Shown one piece after another: positions 1-11,734 of a DNA stretch of 64,000 bases. This DNA is from Neoechinorhynchus agilis (lineage: Eukaryota; Acanthocephala): positions 10,044,001 through 10,108,000 of the forward strand of contig CM121342.1 in the NCBI GenBank assembly GCA_051530055.1. The letters are read 5' to 3'. The position numbers and the translations under genes are program-made. The notes under the pieces are model-generated. The model worked only from the letters and a program-made list of their open reading frames with translations, did not search any database and was not told the origin of the DNA. Each line of letters begins with the position of its first letter. The first letter of the stretch is position 1.

Positions 1-145
1 GATCCTCAGATATTCTCCGAGGAGACAGAGCTCACCAGCGAATTTCCTTCCTTCAACAATATTTCGTTTCCTTTGGTTATGAGTCAACGGCGATAATGAA
101 TCTTGAAACTTTTGACTGGGAAACAGGGAACCTCGCTGTGATATT
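1..145 (-). repeat. Partial SINE-like repeat, second copy of the 29.1-kb element
   Basis: The first 145 bases align with 29113-29255 in the same orientation, with scattered differences. Shared blocks include the paired CTCCGAGGAG-type stretch and the AAACAGGG block. The copy is cut by the window edge. It sits immediately upstream of the retroelement fossil. On the minus strand it would read toward the window start. It carries a decayed version of the CTGATGA-like core discussed under findings. Confidence 0.6.
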
Positions 146-149
146 GAGC

Positions 150-3100
150 GTCACAATTGACCGATCAATAGTGGCGGTTTCAAGTGTGCGCACGTTCGTT
201 TTGTTATTTCGTTTCGTTGGCGCAATAAAACCTAGTTCAGGTCTAGTTCAGGCATATATTATAACAATTTATTGAGCCAACCTCCTATTCGAATTCTATG
301 GAGGACGAAAAATCTCTATTGGACGATTCAACCATTTCATGTCAAAGAATGAACCCCAACTTTAAAATCGAACGGTTCAATACGTTACCGCATGAAAACG
401 GTTCGGCGAAAAGATTCAAATTGTGGAAAAGAAACCTCAAGTACTTCATACAATCGGTCAACAACAAGGATGACAAACTCGAGTACCTATTTGCCAATAT
501 TGGACCGGATGTATTTGAGCTTCTCGAGGAAGCCCAAAGTTTTGACGATGCGTTCTCCACCTTGGTAAAGCTCTATGTTAACAAACCAAATGTTGTATTG
601 ACTCGACATTTGCTCGCCACTCGCAAACAGCTGGATTCGGAGGACATCGATCAATACGTCTTGAGCTTAAGGAACATCGCTCGTGATTGTGGCTTCAAGA
701 CATCTAGTGGAGAAGACATCAAAGATGAATCCATCCGAGATGCATTTATTGCTGGGATCAAATCGAGTAACATAAGGGGAAGATTGTTGGAAATCGAGGA
801 TTTGACCCTATCAAAGGCTATCACGATCTCGAAAAGTATCCAATGTGCGGTAGATGGTTTGGAACAATTCGATGACAGTAAAACCAGCCAATGCTTACGC
901 AGTTTAACCGTCGCTGATTCTACCTTTGCTGATTCGATAACTGAAAATCTGAATTGCAACGCTGCCATGGCTAGCGGTAAGAACGAGGGATTTTCCGGTG
1001 GATCAATATGCTTTTTCTGTGGGAATAAGCGACATCCCAGAAACCTATGTCCTGCTAACGAAGCCAGGTGTTATAACTGCCAAAATAGTGGGCATTTCGC
1101 TAAGATGTGCAGATCCAAAAACCCAATAAGGCCGAACTATCGTCCGTTTTTCTTGCTTGAACTACGTATGATGGCCCTTCGAAACCGACCTAGCTGGAAA
1201 TCCCAGTAACGATTCAAAACAAGACGTTTCAAGCCTTACTCGATACCGGTAGCTCTCTCAATTTCATCGACAACATCACCTCAAAGAAACTTAATCTTGT
1301 TTCAGAGCCTGCATGTATGAATGTTTCTATGGCATCCGGACGTGCAACAAAGCGGGCGCTAGGAAAGACCTATACCAAAGTACAGTATAAGGAGGAGAAT
1401 ACTGAAAACTTAGAATTCTATATATTGCCTGACTTATACTGTGACATTATCTTGGGCTTGCCCTTTATCAAACTACACAAGGAATTACGAGTAAAACTGA
1501 ATGGAGGGGGAAACATTCTCGAATTGACAGCCGTCGTTACCGATCATACATCAAGCGAGACCATATTCAGTCCGACCCTTTTCGAAAATTTGAGCGCCGA
1601 TTGCCATCGCCACGAAATCTAGATCGTATTTTGGAACGGATTTTCAATTTATCAAATCGGAGATAGGACGTGTGCTTAAAGATGATATTATAGAAACTTC
1701 AAACTCGCCGTGCCGTGCTCAAGTTGTCCTTGGTAAAAAAGAAAACGACAAAAAACGTCGACTTTTCTCAAACGATAAATAGGTTTACATACTTGGATGC
1801 CTACGCGTTACCGAAAATTGAAACCATAGTTAATGATATCGCAAAGAATACAGTGTTTAGTCAAATTGACTTGAAGGATGCATACTATCAAGTTCCGATA
1901 GACGCCAAAGAGAGAAATTATACGTCCTTCGAAGCTTGCGGAAGATTATACCGATTCAAGAAGGTTCCCATGGGATTCACGAATAGCGTGGCCGTGTTCC
2001 AACGCTTTATGAATCACATCATCGAAGAAAATAAACTCGCAAATACTTATTCGTATTTGGATGATGTAGTCATACGTGGGAAGATCCAACAAGAACACGA
2101 TCAAAATCTTGAACGTTTCAAGGAAGCGGTGACCAAGAGAGGGCTGAAACTAAACGGCTCGAAAAGCCGATATGGACTCAAAAGAGCTTTTGTGCTAGGA
2201 TACGAAATCGGGGATGGACAATTAAGCCCTGACCCTAACAGACTTAAGCCTCTCAACGACATAGCGACTCCCACCGACAAGAAAACGCTTCAACGATTAG
2301 TGGGATTTTTCGCGTACTACAGTCGGTGGATTCCGAATTATTCGAAGAGAATTCAGTTCTTGGTATCGAATCACATAAAATTTCCCTTGTCCAATGAAAT
2401 AACGACCTTGATTCGGTCCCTAAAAGTCAATATCAAAAATGCGGTGATTAATAGTATCGACGAAGGAAAAGAATTTGTCCTTGAAACAGATGCTTCGGAA
2501 AACGCCGTTGGAGCGGCTTTATTCGAAAGTGGACGCCCTGTGGCCTTCTTTTCGAAGACATTGAAAAAACACGAAAAGCGATACCATATCGTCGAAAAGG
2601 AAGCGTATGCTTTAGTTGAAGCTGCGAAACACTGGAGATATTTCTTGGCCATTCGACCATTCACTGTAGTCACTGATCAAAAATCAATCTCATTCATGAT
2701 GAACCAACAACATTCAAACAATTAGAAACGAGCCAATCCTTCGTTGGAGGTAGAACTATCCCCCTATAAATATACATTGAAATATCGCGCCGGACGAGAA
2801 AATCTAGCAGCCGACGTTCCGTCACGCGATGGTTGCGCAGCAATATATGACGGAGAAAATGGTTCGAGACTACGACGACTCCCCGAAATCCATAGAAAAC
2901 TTGGTCATCCGGATGTTACAAGAATGCAGCATTATACGAGGCAGAATAATATTGCCTTCTCTTAACAGGAAATCCGTGAAGTTATCGCCGCTTGCCCTGT
3001 TTGCTGTCGTATTAAAGCGAGGTTTTTCAAGTCACAAGGTCTACACCTCCTCAGGGCCACAAGACCTTTTGAACGTCTATCAATAGACTTCGAAGGACCG

Positions 3101-3965
3101 CTTCCTCGTGCGAACAATGGGTACCAATTATATTCCAGGTTCCCGTTCGCGTTCGCATGCCATGATTGCTCCGCCAATACTATTAGGATATGCCTCTCTC
3201 AATTATTCGCGATCTTCGGATATCCCGATTATGTTCATTCTGATCGAGGTTCCTCTTTTACGTGCCTACGCGAATGGCTCAACGCATTTGTCTAAGCCAT
3301 ACTACTTCATATCATCCTCAAGGAAATGGGCAATGTGAAAGGCTCAACGGAACTATTTGGAAAACAATTGAGCTAATACTAAATGATAGGAACCTGTCCA
3401 TAAGCAAATGGTCCGATGTACTTCATGAGGCACTCACAAAAATATGCATGCAACTTTGTATGAGCACTGGTCAGACCCCTCATGAGCGAATGTTCGACTT
3501 CCTGCGACGATGCGAGATATTCTCACCCATACCGGGCTGGATCTCGTCCTATGAGAAAGCTTACTTTCGAAACACGAACCCAAATCGAAATTTGACGACC
3601 AGGTAAACGAAGTGGGACTGATCAGCGCCAATGAAAAGAATGCACTGATTGAATTCTACGATGGTCATCGCCAATTGGTTTCCACACAAAGATTGGCTCC
3701 CACTGGAGGCGATTTATCGGAAAACGAAATTAGCAAAGAATACCCTCAATTCTTAGGAGACGCAAAAGAAAATGATACCGCTGAAATGGAAAAAAATGGG
3801 GACGGAGTATGTCATGGAGAATGGACAAGAAGTCAGGAGGTCCTGCCGCGTTCGGGGGCAGTCTTTACATGGCGTCTCGATTAACAATGCTGGACAATTT
3901 CTTGCCGGTTCTGCAATGATCCGTTGCGCGACCTCAGGATTCGATTCACATCGGAGTTCCATTGA
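150..3965 (+). mobile_element. Ty3/gypsy-type LTR retroelement fossil (broken)
   Basis: Recognisable parts in order: a gag-like protein with two CCHC zinc knuckles (about 298-1209), an aspartic protease with a DTG-type motif (about 1230-1620), reverse transcriptase with a YLDD active site (about 1715-2300), RNase H (about 2400-2730), and integrase pieces starting with a zinc-binding HxxxGH-type region (about 2850-3600). The order protease-RT-RNaseH-integrase is that of Ty3/gypsy elements. The element is broken by several changes, so it looks old and inactive. I could not find a matching pair of LTRs. The right end abuts a different repeat near 3975. Confidence 0.85.
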
Positions 3966-3974
3966 TCATTAATG

Positions 3975-4115
3975 AATGGAACTTCCAAAAGAAAACCCGT
4001 TCTTTGGGTTCGCTTCCTGAAGGTCGTTCTCGGATAACTTTCTTTACCAGCATGTCCCTCGGTAAATTTAATTCATGGCGTAGGCGATTCTGATCAGAGC
4101 AATATCGAAATGCTC
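3975..4115 (-). repeat. Dispersed repeat A (copies near 50.5 and 58.4 kb)
   Basis: This stretch is the reverse complement of 58430-58570 and, in part, of 50540-50635, with near-identity over about 140 bases. A shared marker is the AACCCAAAGAACGGGTTTTC block. I see no coding sequence. In the other two places it lies between a LINE tail and the zinc-ribbon gene or its partial duplicate. Confidence 0.7.
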
Positions 4116-4185
4116 TGTTTACTAAGATTCTGATTATCGCTAATTCGATATGCAAGTGTGATCGTTGATTCAGTCAAATAAGGCG

Positions 4186-4300
4186 GCAGGATAAAGCCAC
4201 CCTCCTGAGTTACCTTTTAGACTTCAAGAAGTCCTACGAGACGGACGAAATGTTGGGAATTAATTCAATAAACCTCTATTCTTCTCATCACCAAAGAACA
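4186..4300 (+). repeat. Dispersed repeat B (inverted copy at 49.4 kb)
   Basis: About 105 bases match the reverse complement of 49412-49515, including GTTACCTTTTAGAC and CTACGAGACGGACGAAAT. The block contains a decayed CTGAAGAAG-hairpin-CGAAAT element that is better preserved in the 49.4-kb copy. Together with repeat A next door it may be part of one larger composite element. Confidence 0.6.
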
Positions 4301-4489
4301 TACGAATGTCGATTTCTAAAATGATAATTACGATCGTCCATCCCACATTGTTGCAGCAAGGTACACTTTCAGTCAGTCGAATGAAGTAAGGATAAAAGCG
4401 TAAGAAATGAATCGCGGAAGCTCGAAAAGGCGGCAATAGAACATCGATTACATGATTTAATATTAGAATAGACAAATTGGACGACCCTT

Positions 4490-5015
4490 CACTGGATGAA
4501 GTGCTAAAAATTGCGACAACAGTTGAGATGCCCAGCTACGTTGCTTCTGAGATGCAAATAGAAAACCCATGCAAACGGCAGATAGGATCGACAAAGTTCG
4601 CAGCACCATCATAAAATCTAAAGATGAACACCTCAAGGGATGTGTCGGAGTGTTTTGCTAGAAAAGCGAAATATTGCAGATGCGGTCGTTTAGGTCATAT
4701 AAGACAATGCTGTCGAAGTAGACCTAAAGTACAGGTTACCGAAGAAAGGGAAACAGTCTATAAGGAAATATATACTATCGCCGGTGAAATTTTTCAACCA
4801 CAGTCACCAACAGCAAGTCCAAGGATTTCAATCTGAATCAATGGAGCTCAATTGGAGATGGACTTCGACACGGGGGCAGCGGTGTCAATCATACCGCATA
4901 GTTGGGATAAAAAATATTTCATTTGAAATGAAATATTTCGAAACGGGAATCCTAGCCTCATCAGTCGAAATATTTCAATTCAATAAAGTGCATATTATCC
5001 GTGGTGGATTATGAT
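4490..5015 (+). mobile_element. Second LTR-retroelement fossil: gag end and protease
   Basis: A short stretch near 4660-4720 encodes one CCHC-like zinc knuckle with a CGRLGHI core. About 150 bases on, there is a retropepsin-like DTGA motif. This is the gag-protease junction of a gypsy-like element different from the one at 0.15-4 kb. Only this fragment remains, and it is broken. Confidence 0.55.
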
Positions 5016-5267
5016 CACCGCAACTCCAATTACGAATTTAATACTCAAGAGAAAATCCATAAAAGGATGATAGAGAATAAAATATCTTTTTTCCTTGTTC
5101 GAGCTCTTAAGCGTTATGGGTATTTTGCGCAGACCACGCATCCCTGACCAAAATCGGTGGACGATATTCCCAAATCTGCCGGGTAAAAGGCAATTGAGTA
5201 ATCTCAAAATATATATAATTAAAAAATGTAACCGACTGAGTTACAAATATGTTATAAAAAACTGCTT

Positions 5268-5457
5268 AGAATTATTGTTTAGAAGTCTTCACACGGTAAA
5301 TAATATTTTTATGAAAGACGTTCTCGAACCTCGCCGGGCTCATCATCAGTTTGTTTATTAGTAATTTGACACAAATAAACTGATGATGAACTCCCAGTGA
5401 GGTTCGCAGAACGTCTTTATTAACTCTTTAAATGGATGAAGACTTCTAAACAATAAT
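5268..5457. repeat. Foldback element with ~87-bp inverted arms
   Basis: The left arm from about 5268 and the right arm ending about 5457 are imperfect reverse complements (shared ATTATTGTTTAGAAGTCTTC and AACTGATGATGA blocks), separated by a loop of under 20 bases. Each arm contains CTGATGA followed by a small hairpin and AGAACGTC. No open reading frame is present. Confidence 0.75.
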
Positions 5458-6387
5458 CCTCTAATCATATACTTCGCGGCACCTCCTCACACATCGACAT
5501 CTCTGCTTATGTTTGATTCAAGTTCATTTGCAATACATTAGACTTTCTGGGATGTTGAGGATAATGAATAAATATCATTTGGGAGTTTCGATTTAGAGAC
5601 GTCTTGAAGGTTGTCAGCTAGTTGTAGCTGGTCTAATCGATCTTTTTTTACACCGTAGTTTTTGAAAGAACGTTCCATGGAATGACAATTTGATTGTACA
5701 TTTACTGTTTAGGCATTGTAGGGTTCGATTTGACGATGAAGATGAACGGTCATCTTTTTGAAGGTTATATTGTCGCAAGTTAAGCGGTTGGAAACAAATG
5801 TTTATTTTGGACCAATATTTCGGAGTTTTACTCCTTCTTCAGCTTCCTGTAAAATATGTACAATTGTTTCCGGAAAAATACAAGTAAACTCGCGTCACTT
5901 GCTAAAGTAATGACAATCAAAAAGGGGGACATGCAGTTGAGAAATCAGTCGACAATAAACCAACTTTGAAGGATAGCATAAATATGCTTCTCGTCTATCG
6001 ATCAACGATTTCAATTGGGGAAAAGGTCTTTTTGTTAGGCGTCGTCCTCGAGAAGCTGACTATTTGGGTGTGACCCGAGATTGAGAGCTTTCACAACATT
6101 GGGTGGCCGTTTGTCACCCTCCTCTCCGTCCATGTCTATTTGTTCCGATCCTTCGTCATCCGGATTATCAAGGGAATTCGAAAACAACGAGATAGCGTTT
6201 ATTTTTGGATGAACAAAAACGCAAAATGAATGGACGTACGTTAAAAATACGATGAAATGATTATTTAGTTTTTAGCAGTGTTGGAAAATTGAGAAATGTA
6301 GATCTGATATCAAGGTTGCTTGTAAGCTTGTGCCCGAAATATCGGATCTGATAAATTCTTAATTTTTTACGTTTGAAAATTGAATTA
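5458..6387. other. No gene seen; one hammerhead-like motif
   Basis: About 0.9 kb without a supportable gene. At 5807-5844 (minus strand) there is CTGAAGA, a GGAG/CTCC stem-loop, then GAAAT, the same grammar as in other repeat ends of this window. Confidence 0.5.
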
Positions 6388-6605
6388 TTTATATTGGGTT
6401 TTTTCTGGTGTAGAAAAATTAAAATGATTTTATTTTAAAACCCGATATTTCGGAGGCACAATCTTGTACACCTTTTGATCAAGGTTGTCGAATAAAACAT
6501 TAAAACAACCTTGACAAAGGAGTACAATATTGTACCTGCGAAATATCGGGTTTTAAAATAAAATCATTTTAAGCTTTAATTTTTGCACCATAAACAAACA
6601 TGTAC
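6388..6605. mobile_element. MITE/foldback element, family M
   Basis: About 85-base inverted arms (TGGTGTAGAAAAATT at the left; the complement of TGGTGCAAAAATTAAA at the right) enclose a short centre. The same family is seen at 40186-40445, and in pieces at 38505-38625 and 39105-39240. Shared inner words are AAAATGATTTTATTTT and ATCAAGGTTGT. It has no coding capacity and lies about 200 bp upstream of pyruvate kinase. Confidence 0.75.
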
Positions 6606-6804
6606 AAAGAATATAAAATTGGACGCCATAATTCTGAAGTTTTTCGCTTTAGTCCTGCTACTGATTATTTTTGATAAATGCATTTTCAGAAAGGTAATCA
6701 ATTTTCAAAATTAAGTTTCAATGCAGACTTGGGTAAACAGTCACAAACGCCGTTTCGCTTTCATCATTTTCGGAATGTGATGAAATCCAATTTACATTGT
6801 TACC

Positions 6805-8525
6805 ATGGCAGCGCTGAAACACGGTAGGGGAATATTTTGCGTATTAAGATCAGTGAAGAAGCTGTTGGCAATGATGAATGGTTTCGATAAAAGCCAAAGA
6901 GCAACTAACGTTCAGTTGAGCGACAGTCCCGCGAATGGAATTGAATCAAGGGCTTCATTAAAGGTATTCCAAGAACCCGCAAAAACGCGACTTACGAAGA
7001 TTGTCTGCACCATTGGTCCTTCTACCCAATCCGTTGAAATGTTAAAAGAACTCGTAAAGGCTGGAATGAACGTAGCTCGCCTTAATTTCAGTCATGGGAA
7101 TCACGATTATCATTTGAAGACAATTGAGAATGTCCGAAGGGCATGTGTAAATGAAAACGGCGAACGGATTCCTGTTGGGATAGCTTTGGACACAAAAGGA
7201 CCGGAGATTAGAACTGGATTACTGGAGCAAGGAGATGAAGTCGAACTAAAAACGGGTTCAGAAACAACCGTCACTGTGGACGAGCGTCATCGAAATGCAG
7301 TAACCGATCAATTGATTTTCATTGATTATAAAAACATGCCTAAAGTTTGTCAAAGAGGAAGTAGGATTTTCATTGACGATGGTAATATTTGTTTGACGGT
7401 TAAAGATATTCAGCAAAATGAAATAAAATGTCATATTGAGGCTGGCGGTGTTTTAAAGAATCAGAAAGGAGTCAATCTACCTGGCACCGCAGTTGACCTT
7501 CCTGCCATAACTGAAAAGGATAGAGAAGATATTCGCTTTGGAATTCAGAATGATGTAGATTTCATTTTTGCGTCTTTTATTAGAGACGGCAATGGAGTTG
7601 GTGAGATAAGAAAGGTGATTGAAAACTCCGGCTATTCAAATAAAATAAATATAATTTCAAAAATCGAAAGTCAGCAAGGAATCGATAACTTTGATGAAAT
7701 TTTAAAAGAATCAGATGGGATTATGGTGGCGAGAGGAGATATGGGAGTTGAGATTGATGCGGAACAGGTAAAATTAACGAACTCGTTTTTTCTTTCTATA
7801 TTCCAGCATTTTTTCTTTAGGTTTTTGTGGCTCAAAGAATGATAGTGGCAAAAGCTCAATTGGCTGGAAAGCCGGTCATTGTCGCAACTCAAATGCTAGA
7901 TAGCATGACAAAAAGGAATCGACCTACTCGTGCCGAAGTCACGGACGTCGGTTTCGCTGTAACCGAAGGATGCGATGCCGTAATGTTGAGTGCTGAAAGT
8001 GCCAGTGGTGACTATCCAATCGAAGCTGTTCAAATGCAAGACAAAATCTCCCGTACCGCAGAAATCAATTTTCCTTATCTTGAAAATCTTTTTGAGTTTG
8101 AAAGACACGTTATTTGTTCATCGAATTCGGAGCAAATAACGAATCCAGATCTTACTGCTCATATTATGCTAAGCGCAGCGCATGCAGCATTCCTGTCGAA
8201 AGCTGTAGCCGTCATTGTGCTAACCGAGGAAGGTGGAAGTGTTGAACGTCTCGCCAAATACCGCATTAAATGTCCTATCATTTGCGTTACTCGAAACGAA
8301 AGGACTGCCCGGTCACTTACCCTGGTCCGAAACTGTTTTCCGGTTTTTATCGAACAACCAGCTCTAATGGATTTAGAGCAGGATCGAGCGCTTAGGATTG
8401 AAGCAGGACAATCGGAAATCATTGCCTTGAAGTTATGTGAAAATCCACCTTGTCCAGTAATAGTTGTGATCGGAGAGTTACCGAGTGCTGGACGAACAAA
8501 TTCTTTATATATTTGTTCCATGTAG
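6805..8525 (+). CDS. Pyruvate kinase
   Basis: Catalyses the last step of glycolysis, phosphoenolpyruvate plus ADP to pyruvate plus ATP, in the cytosol as a tetramer. Two exons, 6805-7767 and 7821-8525, are joined by a 53-nt GT-AG intron and give 555 aa, slightly longer than the usual 530 because of an N-terminal extension. The sequence shows the family core: CTIGP, NFSHG, ALDTKGPEIRTG, the K-bearing ISKIES strand, the metal/PEP motif MVARGDMGVE, and ATQMLDSM with RPTRAE. MLSAESASGDYP replaces the usual MLSGETAKGDYP. The start is in a good context (ACCATGG). The C-terminal effector domain is present and ends in a short tail. No truncation is seen. Confidence 0.96.
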
Positions 8526-9786
8526 AACCTAAGAGTAACTTATTACCAATAAATTTGATTTTCCTTTTAAAATATCCTTAAATCTACACTTGCATAGCTT
8601 GCAAAATTCCACATCCTTGACTTAATTGAAAAATCGTCAGATAAAATTTGACTATAATGCTGTTGACAAATTGGCTCAGTTTAGTCACTTGTTCATGGTG
8701 AGGACCTATAAAGAATCGCCCAAACTTCGTGGCTAATGCTTAACAGCCAGCTCTATTTTCAGAGAACTTTGTTCTGATTGAAACTTCAACGTTTGACCCT
8801 TAATACCCCACTTGAAGATAATAAATAGAAATTAATCGAATTGACTTTCACGATCATTTATTTAGGAAATAATATTTTAAAAGCATAACTTGCAGATCTT
8901 TTGGTTTTATCAAATTCTCTTTATTCAACCGCGATACGTAGTCGTCATTTCTTGTAGAGAATTATCGAATGCTAATAGATAACACAATTGTCAACGAAAT
9001 GCAAATCTTAAATTTTTATACGAACGATTGGTTAGCAGAGTCTACTGCTGAAATAATCTCCATACTTATGAAATAGAATATATAGGTTAGGGTTTAAAAT
9101 TTTACTTTTTAAAAATCCCTTCTATGACTTAACGAAGAAAACAATTTTGCAAAAACAAAGTCGATGCATTGAAATATAAAATTAATTTTTAAAAATGACC
9201 TTCATTACCAACACGGATAAAAAATTAATCTGAGTAATTTAACTAAAAATAATATGAGATATCGTGTGAAATTTTTCTTTATAATTTTTCATGCTTTTAA
9301 TTTTTGATAAAATCAATATTTTAGCAAATTAAAAATTTATCGCCATTCACATTTCAGCCGTTTTCATTTGTAAGTTTAGAATCTCGATTTTTGAGCAACA
9401 CGCTAGGATTAAAATGTTGTTGGACAATCTTATTTGTGAGATCACTTATTGAATAAATTATTTTTTGAAAATTATCAGAACACAGTTAGTAACTACATCT
9501 GAATTCAAAGATTTATCTTGCAATTCAGTCATAAAGTTTGTATTCGAATTGTAATAATGGGGGTGTTTACCTTTCAACAAGTACTTAAACTTTTGTCATT
9601 TCAGCGATTTTATGTTTAAGGCGATCAGGTGTATGGAGATTGAAGGAAACGCTCAAAGAAACAAATAATTATCAATTAGATCTTGCAAGAAACTATTTTG
9701 TGAATGACTATAATTTTATTTTTAATACAAATAAATGAAGTTAGCGGACGAGTTAAAATCACAGTTTTGGTTAAGATCAAATTTCA
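8526..9786. other. Intergenic, no gene seen
   Basis: AT-rich sequence between pyruvate kinase and a possible small gene. No supportable ORF, RNA gene or repeat was recognised. The pyruvate kinase polyadenylation signal is probably the AATAAA near 8549. Confidence 0.5.
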
Positions 9787-10400
9787 ATGAATGACATTTT
9801 CAGTTCAATAGGAAATATATCAGCGGTGGAAAAGGCATCACTTCAACAAAGAATAAATGATTTTTTCAGATGCAATTTTAAGACGTTAACATTAAATTTT
9901 TGCATGAAACGATTAAGCGTTTTTCACCATTTCAGCGCTCTCGGATTTTCAGTTATAAGTAATTATAGAGATTTTCTCATTCCTTTTAACAACTTTACGC
10001 AAGCCCTTTTAGCCTTTTGACCACTTTTCAAAATTAAATTTTAAATTCAGATTATGACTGGATTATATTGCCATCGTCAGGCGCATATCAAAACAGCGAG
10101 AAGTAAAAAAAGAGATGCAAATCATTCGTGATAGTAATCATGAGTCAGGATTTTCAATTATACAACTTTTTCTTCGTAACAGAGAGTTCAAACGAAATGA
10201 TTAGCACAATAAAAAAAATAGTCTGGGTATTTGATAGTTTTGACGATAGGAAATCAATGTTAGCTGAAATAAGAATCAGCATATGGATTGATAATAAATC
10301 AAATTCATCCAAATGGATTCTTAAAATTGTTCGAGAAACGATTCCAAAAGCTCACTGTCATAATTTTGACCTGGACAAATTAATGCGGAAATTCGAGTAG
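9787..10400 (+). CDS. Possible small multi-exon gene, unknown function
   Basis: Not recognised. The stretch 10128-10400 ends in an open frame. If a 49-nt GT-AG segment is removed (starting GTAATCATGAGT, ending CGTAACAG), the frame runs from about 10060 through a charged helical stretch (ISKQREVKKEMQIIRDK) to a terminal LDKLMRKFE. An upstream start at 9787 (MNDIFSSIGNISAVEKASL) is plausible, but the joining intron was not resolved. The spacing to GIPC is about 200 bp. Low certainty: it could be one gene, a fragment, or chance frames. Confidence 0.3.
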
Positions 10401-10598
10401 ACTATATTCAGTTTCCAAGACAACTGATTATGTGGACATTAATAATTTGCTAATCTCGTCAGACCTCTCGTGCTGGAGCGAAAGAGGCTAGTAAGTAGCA
10501 GAATGCTGTCTACGCATAAATTTCATATATTCCTCCTTGCAGTCCTCTCCGTTTCAAATCTTCACATTTACCATCTCTCCTAACTTTGTTTTTCAGAA

Positions 10599-11696
10599 AT
10601 GAATACAGAAAGACGATCGATAAGCTTCGGCGAATATTTTGCAAAATTTACCCGTTCTGCGAGTCATCGACGAAAATCATCTCGAGAAAGTGATACGGTC
10701 GAACTTCGTACTTTTAAAAAAGCTCAAAACCTATCAATACCGAACGAAACGTTCATTAGATGCCAACTGGCACAAGGCGGTCCCTCGGTAAATGTGAAAC
10801 TATCAAGTTTCAGAGGAATGGAAGGCCTTTACAAGAAATTGGCCGAGTGTTTCAACATTCCCTTTGATTCGGTAATTTGATACTGTGTGTTCCGATTGGT
10901 GTTTTTTTCAAATTACTGATTTTTAGATTCTATATTGTACGGCGAATAATCATAAACCTGATATGAATAATCTTATTGTTGGGCAAATGGGACTTAATGA
11001 TTTCTTGTATGTCCATTTAACTGGAAGAGCGAAGGAAATCGAAATTGAGAAAGTAGAAGAAATGATGGGATTCATTGTGACCGACAACGGTGCTGGGAAA
11101 TCAATGATTAAAAAAATTAAAAAAAATAGTTTGATCAACAGGGTTCATTCTGAATATATTTTGCCCGGAGATTACATTCAGAAGATAGATCAGGTTTCAT
11201 GTGAAGGTAAACGACATTATCAGGTCACTAAAATTCTTAGAGATATTCCATTAAACACAAAGTTCGTTATAAGACTAATTGAACCCGTCAAAAATGGATT
11301 TGGTATGTCTAATTTGTTGAGACAATTGCTTCGAATTTCTACTTGCGCTTAGTTGGAATATCATTCTCCAAAAATTTAAGAAAACAAAACAAGCAAATCT
11401 TAAACGATTCGGAAAACCTACAGACAATCAGAATTAAATCTGATGGGGAACCGCTCGTTCAGACACAAACAACAAAGGAAATGAAGATTGTGGATGCAGT
11501 GAATGCACTCGTTGAACAATTTATGGGAATATCTGATGTAACATTGGCTCAATCTATTCGAGATGTTGCCAATCAGGCTCACAATCCCAGTGACTTTGTT
11601 GAACTTATCAATCAATCTGAACTTTCTGTTTTTGAATTTCCAATCGAATTCATATTTGACATTTGGGGCGCTATCACTGATCTTGTGCCAGTGTGA
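10599..11696 (+). CDS. GIPC: GIPC-family PDZ adaptor
   Basis: GIPC proteins link the tails of membrane receptors to myosin VI for endosomal transport. Three exons (10599-10871, 10927-11302, 11353-11696) with 55- and 50-nt GT-AG introns give 330 aa, close to the family's ~333. In order: a GH1-like region with QLAQGGPSV and MEGLYKKLAECF, a central PDZ domain with the family's GFIVTDNGAG carboxylate-binding loop, and a C-terminal GH2 region with FMGISDVTLA and FIFDIWGAITD, which match GIPC closely. The start codon lies three bases after a TTTTTCAG acceptor-like site. The 305-bp tandem array begins just behind the stop. Confidence 0.93.
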
Positions 11697-11734
11697 AATA
11701 TCAAACTTTCTGTAATTTTTACCTTGGAGAGTGT

